The translations under genes were made by a program, and so were the position numbers. Below the pieces are notes generated by a model. The model had not been told where the DNA came from, ran no database searches, and saw nothing but the letters and a program-made list of their open reading frames with translations. Shown here piece by piece: positions 60,418 to 64,000 of a stretch of 64,000 bases of DNA. This DNA is from Stenomitos frigidus ULC18 (GTDB lineage Bacteria > Cyanobacteriota > Cyanobacteriia > Leptolyngbyales > Leptolyngbyaceae), in assembly GCF_003003795.1 (NCBI RefSeq), contig NZ_PVWK01000061.1:1-64000 (forward strand), given 5' to 3'. Within the stretch, counting starts at the first letter, position 1. Every line of letters starts with the position of its first letter.

Positions 60418-61122
60418 GAAGCGATAGATCCTTGTGTACTTAATTCTGTATCAGATGTGGAACAGAACCTTAAATTCAGGTTTGGATGAATGCTGCCACG
60501 CATCGATTGTTAGGCAACGCTTCATCCGGTGTAAACGTGACCTCGCCCAATGCCTTTAGCTCCGCTTACCCTCAATGCGTTTGAGCAACCATGTTTGCTC
60601 GATCGCTTAGGACATAACGCAATGCTGAAGGCACTACCGCGATCGATCAGCCTGAACCGAAGTTGGCTCAAATCGAATAGCGCAACGGTAGTCGGAGAAC
60701 CCAGAAACAGCGCTTCTGAGTCACTCAAAGAGCGGCAAACAGGCGATCGCTAACAATTTGGGTACATCATCAAACCGCTGTAAGCGCTGTACGGCAATCC
60801 CTGTCAATGACTGATGAGCAATGAACAGGTGACCGTACTGAGACGTCATTGGTTAGCGTCAATGCCAGGAATCTGGTGCTGTCGCTTGTCGATCGCCAAT
60901 CACTCAATACCTACAGACTGATGCTCAAACCTTAGCGATTTCCTTTCTCTATTAAAACTCTATTTAGCACTTTCGCACCAATGGTCAAGTTAGCAAGTTG
61001 TGTAGATCACTCTGAAAGTAGCCGCAGCGATCGATCAGAAGGAGTCAGTATGCAAGAGTCAGTATGCACTCAAAACTCAAAACTCAAAAATTACTCCGCC
61101 CTTTGGCCTTTGCCTTCTAACA
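60418..61122. other. 705-base intergenic region
   Basis: Lies upstream of rnr. Open frames exist on both strands at 60522-60753 but their translations match no family and lack ribosome sites. The end (61065-61110) is a CAAAACTCAAAACTCAAAA repeat tract. Other small sequences are not recognisable. Confidence 0.4.
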
Positions 61123-61701
61123 TTAATCAGCTTGCCAATGTGCATTCATGAGGCTAGTCAAAATGTGGTCTTCCCATTTACCGTTAATCAACAAATAGTC
61201 CCTTGCGTAGCCTTCAACGACAAAGCCCAATCGCCTGAGTAGATTGCCACTGCGTTGATTGCGCGGCATATAGTTGGCAGTAATCCGATGAAACCTTAAT
61301 TCGTTAAAAATGTACTGAATCGACCGTCCAACGGCTTCTGCCATGTAGCCGTTCCCTTGCTTATGCTCTGCTAAGCTATAGCCCAAAATGCAGGCATGTA
61401 GAGGCTCTCGAAAGAATTGGGTGAAATTGATAATACCAACGATCGTTTCGGGCTTTGCTTGCTCAAACACAAACAGTCTGAGCGATTGGTTGTAGTTAAA
61501 TTCGATGAGATTTCGCTCTACCTGACCCCGCCAAAAGTCTTCAGTAAAAAAGTTCTCCGATCGCGTTGGCTCAAAGGGCTTCAAAAAGGCTCGATTCGTG
61601 CGGTAGTAGCGTGCAATTTCAGGCACATCTCGCTTGGTCGCCAGGCGGATAAAAAGCCGATTGGTCGCTAGCTGTGGTGGGTCTGAAGGGTAGTCTTTCA
61701 T
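61123..61701 (-). CDS. GNAT N-acetyltransferase, RimJ/RimL type
   Basis: A 192-residue acetyltransferase. The core has [60 protein letters not shown] (acetyl-CoA motif), [39 protein letters not shown]. The pattern matches ribosomal-protein alanine acetyltransferases such as RimJ. Acceptors in cyanobacteria are not known. The ATG overlaps the stop of selO by 4 bases, so the two are translationally coupled. Confidence 0.92.
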   Translation of the reverse strand: MKDYPSDPPQLATNRLFIRLATKRDVPEIARYYRTNRAFLKPFEPTRSENFFTEDFWRGQVERNLIEFNYNQSLRLFVFEQAKPETIVGIINFTQFFREPLHACILGYSLAEHKQGNGYMAEAVGRSIQYIFNELRFHRITANYMPRNQRSGNLLRRLGFVVEGYARDYLLINGKWEDHILTSLMNAHWQAD

Positions 61702-63119
61702 CTCGCTCGAATGCTCTCTAGCAACGCATTAAAGGGCTGCCAGTCGTCATGCTGAGCGATCGCGTCCCAGACGGTTTCAATCTCTGGGCGCAGGGGAACG
61801 GTGAGCGGGTTGTGGTCACGGAGCCGATTGGCGATCGTGTCCATTTCCGCCTCCGGCAAACTCAACAAAAGATTGAAGTAGCCATTTTTCCAGGCCTGCC
61901 ATAAGGTTGCAAACTCACCAGGAGAGACACTCGCCTGACTGAAAATATGACCCACATCTTCTCGCCAGGTGGCTGCAAACTGTTGAGCTAAGGTAGCAAA
62001 GAAACTGTGGTAGCCAATTTGCGTTTCCCGTAACAGTTGCAGGGTGAGTTTAAGTAGTTCGTCTAACGCTGGATGTTCTGATACTTCAAAGCCCAATTTA
62101 GACAGCATTCGCTGGCGATAAGCGCGCTCATAGTGTTGGTCAAACGTTGCTAGCCCTGCCTCTAACGTGGATGACGCAATGACCCGCTCTAACGGACGTT
62201 GCAACATCTCTAAATTCCAGCGGCAAATTGCAGGTTGTCGGCCATAGCTGTAGCGCCCAAAGTGGTCGAAATAGGCAGCCGTAAAACTTGGATCAAGGGT
62301 GGGAAGGAAGGCAAACGGCCCATAGTCAAAGCTTTCCCCTGTAATCGCCATATTGTCTGTATTGAGCACCGCATGGCAAAAGCCAGCCGACATCCATTGC
62401 GCGGCTAATTCTGCCACCCGCTGCACCAGTTCCGCATAAAACAGGGCGTAGCGATCGCTCGTGCCTGCCAAATGCGGGTAGTAGACTTCAATCACGTGAT
62501 CGAGCAAAATCGCGATCAGATCTTTGCGATCGAGGTAGTGCAGTCGCTCAAAGGTGCCAAAGCGAATGTGCGATTGCTGAAAGCGCACCATCACAGACGA
62601 CCGTGTGGGTGAAGGCTCATCGCCGCGCCAGAGCGATTCCCCAGTTTCAATTAAGCTCAGGCAACGAGAGGTTAAAACGCCCGCACGGTGTAAGGACTCC
62701 GCTGCTAACACTTCACGTACGCCCCCTTTCAGCGTGAGTCGGCCGTCGCCCCCTCTAGAGTAGGGCGTTGTTCCCGACCCTTTGGTGCCCATATCGTACA
62801 GGTTGCCGTCTGTGCCGCGTACCTGCCCGTACAGAAAACCTCGACCGTCGCCCAGAAAGGCGTTGTATTCACCGAACTGATAGCCGTGATAGCGTAGCGC
62901 CAACAACGGACGTGGCGCTTGAAACGTGCCAAAAGCCTCCACAAAGTCAGTGTCACTCACGGCTTGCGGCTCAAGTCCTAGTTTGGGCAGTAGCGCATCG
63001 TTGCGAAACCGCAGGCGATACGTTGGAAACTCAGCCGCCGCCACCTGGTCATAGTAATCATCTCCCAGACGTTCGAGAGACGGTTCGTAGTCGAGCAGCA
63101 GCAGGGGATTAGCAGACAT
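61698..63119 (-). CDS. selO: protein adenylyltransferase SelO (YdiU family)
   Basis: A 473-residue pseudokinase-fold protein that transfers AMP to Ser, Thr or Tyr of target proteins, linked with redox stress. Conserved parts include [80 protein letters not shown] and [13 protein letters not shown]. Asn/Asp in LNTDNM and Asp in TFDYGPF match the metal and ATP sites of the family. ATG 63119 is preferred; a longer frame to 63278 is not conserved in character. It overlaps the GNAT gene by ATGA. Confidence 0.92.
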   Translation of the reverse strand: MSANPLLLLDYEPSLERLGDDYYDQVAAAEFPTYRLRFRNDALLPKLGLEPQAVSDTDFVEAFGTFQAPRPLLALRYHGYQFGEYNAFLGDGRGFLYGQVRGTDGNLYDMGTKGSGTTPYSRGGDGRLTLKGGVREVLAAESLHRAGVLTSRCLSLIETGESLWRGDEPSPTRSSVMVRFQQSHIRFGTFERLHYLDRKDLIAILLDHVIEVYYPHLAGTSDRYALFYAELVQRVAELAAQWMSAGFCHAVLNTDNMAITGESFDYGPFAFLPTLDPSFTAAYFDHFGRYSYGRQPAICRWNLEMLQRPLERVIASSTLEAGLATFDQHYERAYRQRMLSKLGFEVSEHPALDELLKLTLQLLRETQIGYHSFFATLAQQFAATWREDVGHIFSQASVSPGEFATLWQAWKNGYFNLLLSLPEAEMDTIANRLRDHNPLTVPLRPEIETVWDAIAQHDDWQPFNALLESIRAR

Positions 63120-63375
63120 TGCAAAGTTTAAGGAACGTAAGAACTGTGAACACTTGACGCACGACACCTGCGCTTGATCCAACAAGAGAACCGTTTGGTT
63201 AGCCACAGTGTGGCACGTGGATTGATAATCCGTGCTTGAACGCTTTAAGGGACGACTGAGGCGATTGCTAGCAAACAAAAGACTCGTACCGGCAGGTTTG
63301 GCAAGGCTAGTGACTGAAGATAAAGTCTCTGCAAAACGTGCTCCTACCCAATGGTCAATTTTTCTTGGAAAGCTC

Positions 63376-63921
63376 CTAAGAGCGCCATTTTACAGAACAG
63401 CCGATCGGTTCTGTAGAGGTTGGCTTGATCGGAGCATTGAGCAAAATTTGGGCGATCGCGTCTCGCAAATAGGTGACTCGTACTGAGTTGGGATCATTGG
63501 GGCTATCGTCCACTGAGCCGCTATAGCAAAGTACGCCGTTTTGATTTAGCAAGAAAAGATGGGGGGTTTTCTCAGCGCCAAAGCTTTGAGCCACTTCTTG
63601 CGTGACATCCCGCAGGTAAGGAAAGTTTAGCTGATTGTCGGTGGCAAAACGCTTCATGTTGTCAAAGCTATCGGCAGGGTAGCGATCGGCATCGTTAGAG
63701 TTAATGCCAATGAGCGTCACACCCTGGCGTTCAAACTCCGTCTGGATTTGTTTCAGGCGATCGAGGTACAGCTTCACATAAGGACAGTGATTGCACATAA
63801 ACACAACCCCTACCGCTCTAAACTGTTCGAGATAACGAGCGAGATGGTGCACAGAGCCATCAATACCGGGTATCTCGAAATCAGGAGCGTAATTGCCAAT
63901 CACGGTACTCATTTTTTCCAT
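63376..63921 (-). CDS. thioredoxin-fold peroxiredoxin-like protein
   Basis: A 181-residue protein of the AhpC/TSA-like thiol reductase group: [40 protein letters not shown] with a CxxC motif (Cys43, Cys46 counting from ATG 63921), [20 protein letters not shown], and [17 protein letters not shown] with the cis-Pro. This matches cyanobacterial proteins annotated as thioredoxin family. A third Cys at LCYSG and a fourth near the C-terminus could join the redox cycle. ATG 63912 is an alternative start. It lies upstream of selO by about 256 bases on the same strand. Confidence 0.85.
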   Translation of the reverse strand: MEKMSTVIGNYAPDFEIPGIDGSVHHLARYLEQFRAVGVVFMCNHCPYVKLYLDRLKQIQTEFERQGVTLIGINSNDADRYPADSFDNMKRFATDNQLNFPYLRDVTQEVAQSFGAEKTPHLFLLNQNGVLCYSGSVDDSPNDPNSVRVTYLRDAIAQILLNAPIKPTSTEPIGCSVKWRS

Positions 63922-63939
63922 GCACGTGGGGGGGGGAGA

Positions 63940-64000
63940 GGGGGAAAGAGTTTTGAGTTTTGAATTTTGAGTTTCGACTAACTTCTGACTCCTACTAAAA
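63940..64000. repeat. low-complexity GAGTTTTGA tract at window end
   Basis: Contains AAAGAGTTTTGAGTTTTGAA and TTTTGAGTTTCGACTAAC followed by TTCTGACTCC. It is another member of the dispersed repeat words found across the window. Confidence 0.65.

Overview
The window looks like chromosomal DNA of a filamentous or Leptolyngbya-like cyanobacterium. The evidence is the very high density of the HIP1 octamer GCGATCGC, a flavodiiron protein pair, homogentisate phytyltransferase (tocopherol pathway), a CrtW-type carotene ketolase, plant-type glycerate kinase, cyanophycinase, an RpaB-like response regulator, DUF760, DUF4278 and DUF6391 proteins, and intergenic low-complexity tracts built from words such as GAGTTTTGAGTTTTGAG and GGCTAAAGGCTAAAGG. 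No rRNA, tRNA, CRISPR array or prophage was recognised.

Layout. 1-1000: the 3' tail of an unknown gene and S-formylglutathione hydrolase. 1200-6200: a stress-type cluster of small proteins. It holds two cytosolic CsbD proteins with duplicated upstream DNA, an exported tandem-CsbD protein, a glycine-rich general-stress membrane protein, a BON lipoprotein, two tiny membrane proteins and cyanophycinase; a small membrane-protein gene with an in-frame stop lies beside it. 6200-9700: a hidden DUF4278 gene, an HNH nuclease, a DHH phosphoesterase and SixA. 9700-17200: MarR regulators, two drug-efflux MFS transporters, a thioredoxin-like gene split by a 150-bp MITE behind a 42-bp palindromic operator, an exported protein plus globin pair, and a Rof-like protein. 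17400-21100: a sensor kinase with a degenerate ATP site, convergent with a CHASE2 nucleotide cyclase. 21200-25800: an accessory patch with an IS5-type transposase relic, the tail of a lost NACHT paralogue, two overlapping toxin-antitoxin modules (one toxin broken by a stop) and an intact NACHT NTPase carrying palindromic repeats in frame.

25900-40800 is mostly metabolic and photosynthetic: GH1 glucosidase, hpt, an M28 peptidase, a pilus-like lipoprotein, DUF6391, LarB, an oligopeptide-binding lipoprotein, glycerate kinase and two flavodiiron proteins. 40900-43500 is a second accessory patch: a ParE toxin-antitoxin pair, a frameshifted P-loop NTPase with TPR and membrane tail, and a coiled-coil protein. 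43900-64000 is housekeeping: alpha-glucan phosphorylase, MutY, a group 2 sigma factor, CarB, an RpaB-like regulator, CrtW, a LapA-domain protein, UbiX, RNase R, a GNAT-SelO operon and a thioredoxin-fold protein.

The strongest unusual signals are repeat invasion and gene decay. A MITE can be excised on paper to restore a reading frame exactly. Palindromic repeats are translated inside the NACHT protein, and another repeat family is translated inside LarB and RNase R. Several genes carry single nonsense or frameshift lesions. Two short genes missed by usual length cut-offs were found by reading the minus strand (6244-6423 and 36597-36776). No complete new multi-gene system is proven; the best candidate is the NACHT plus tandem toxin-antitoxin array.
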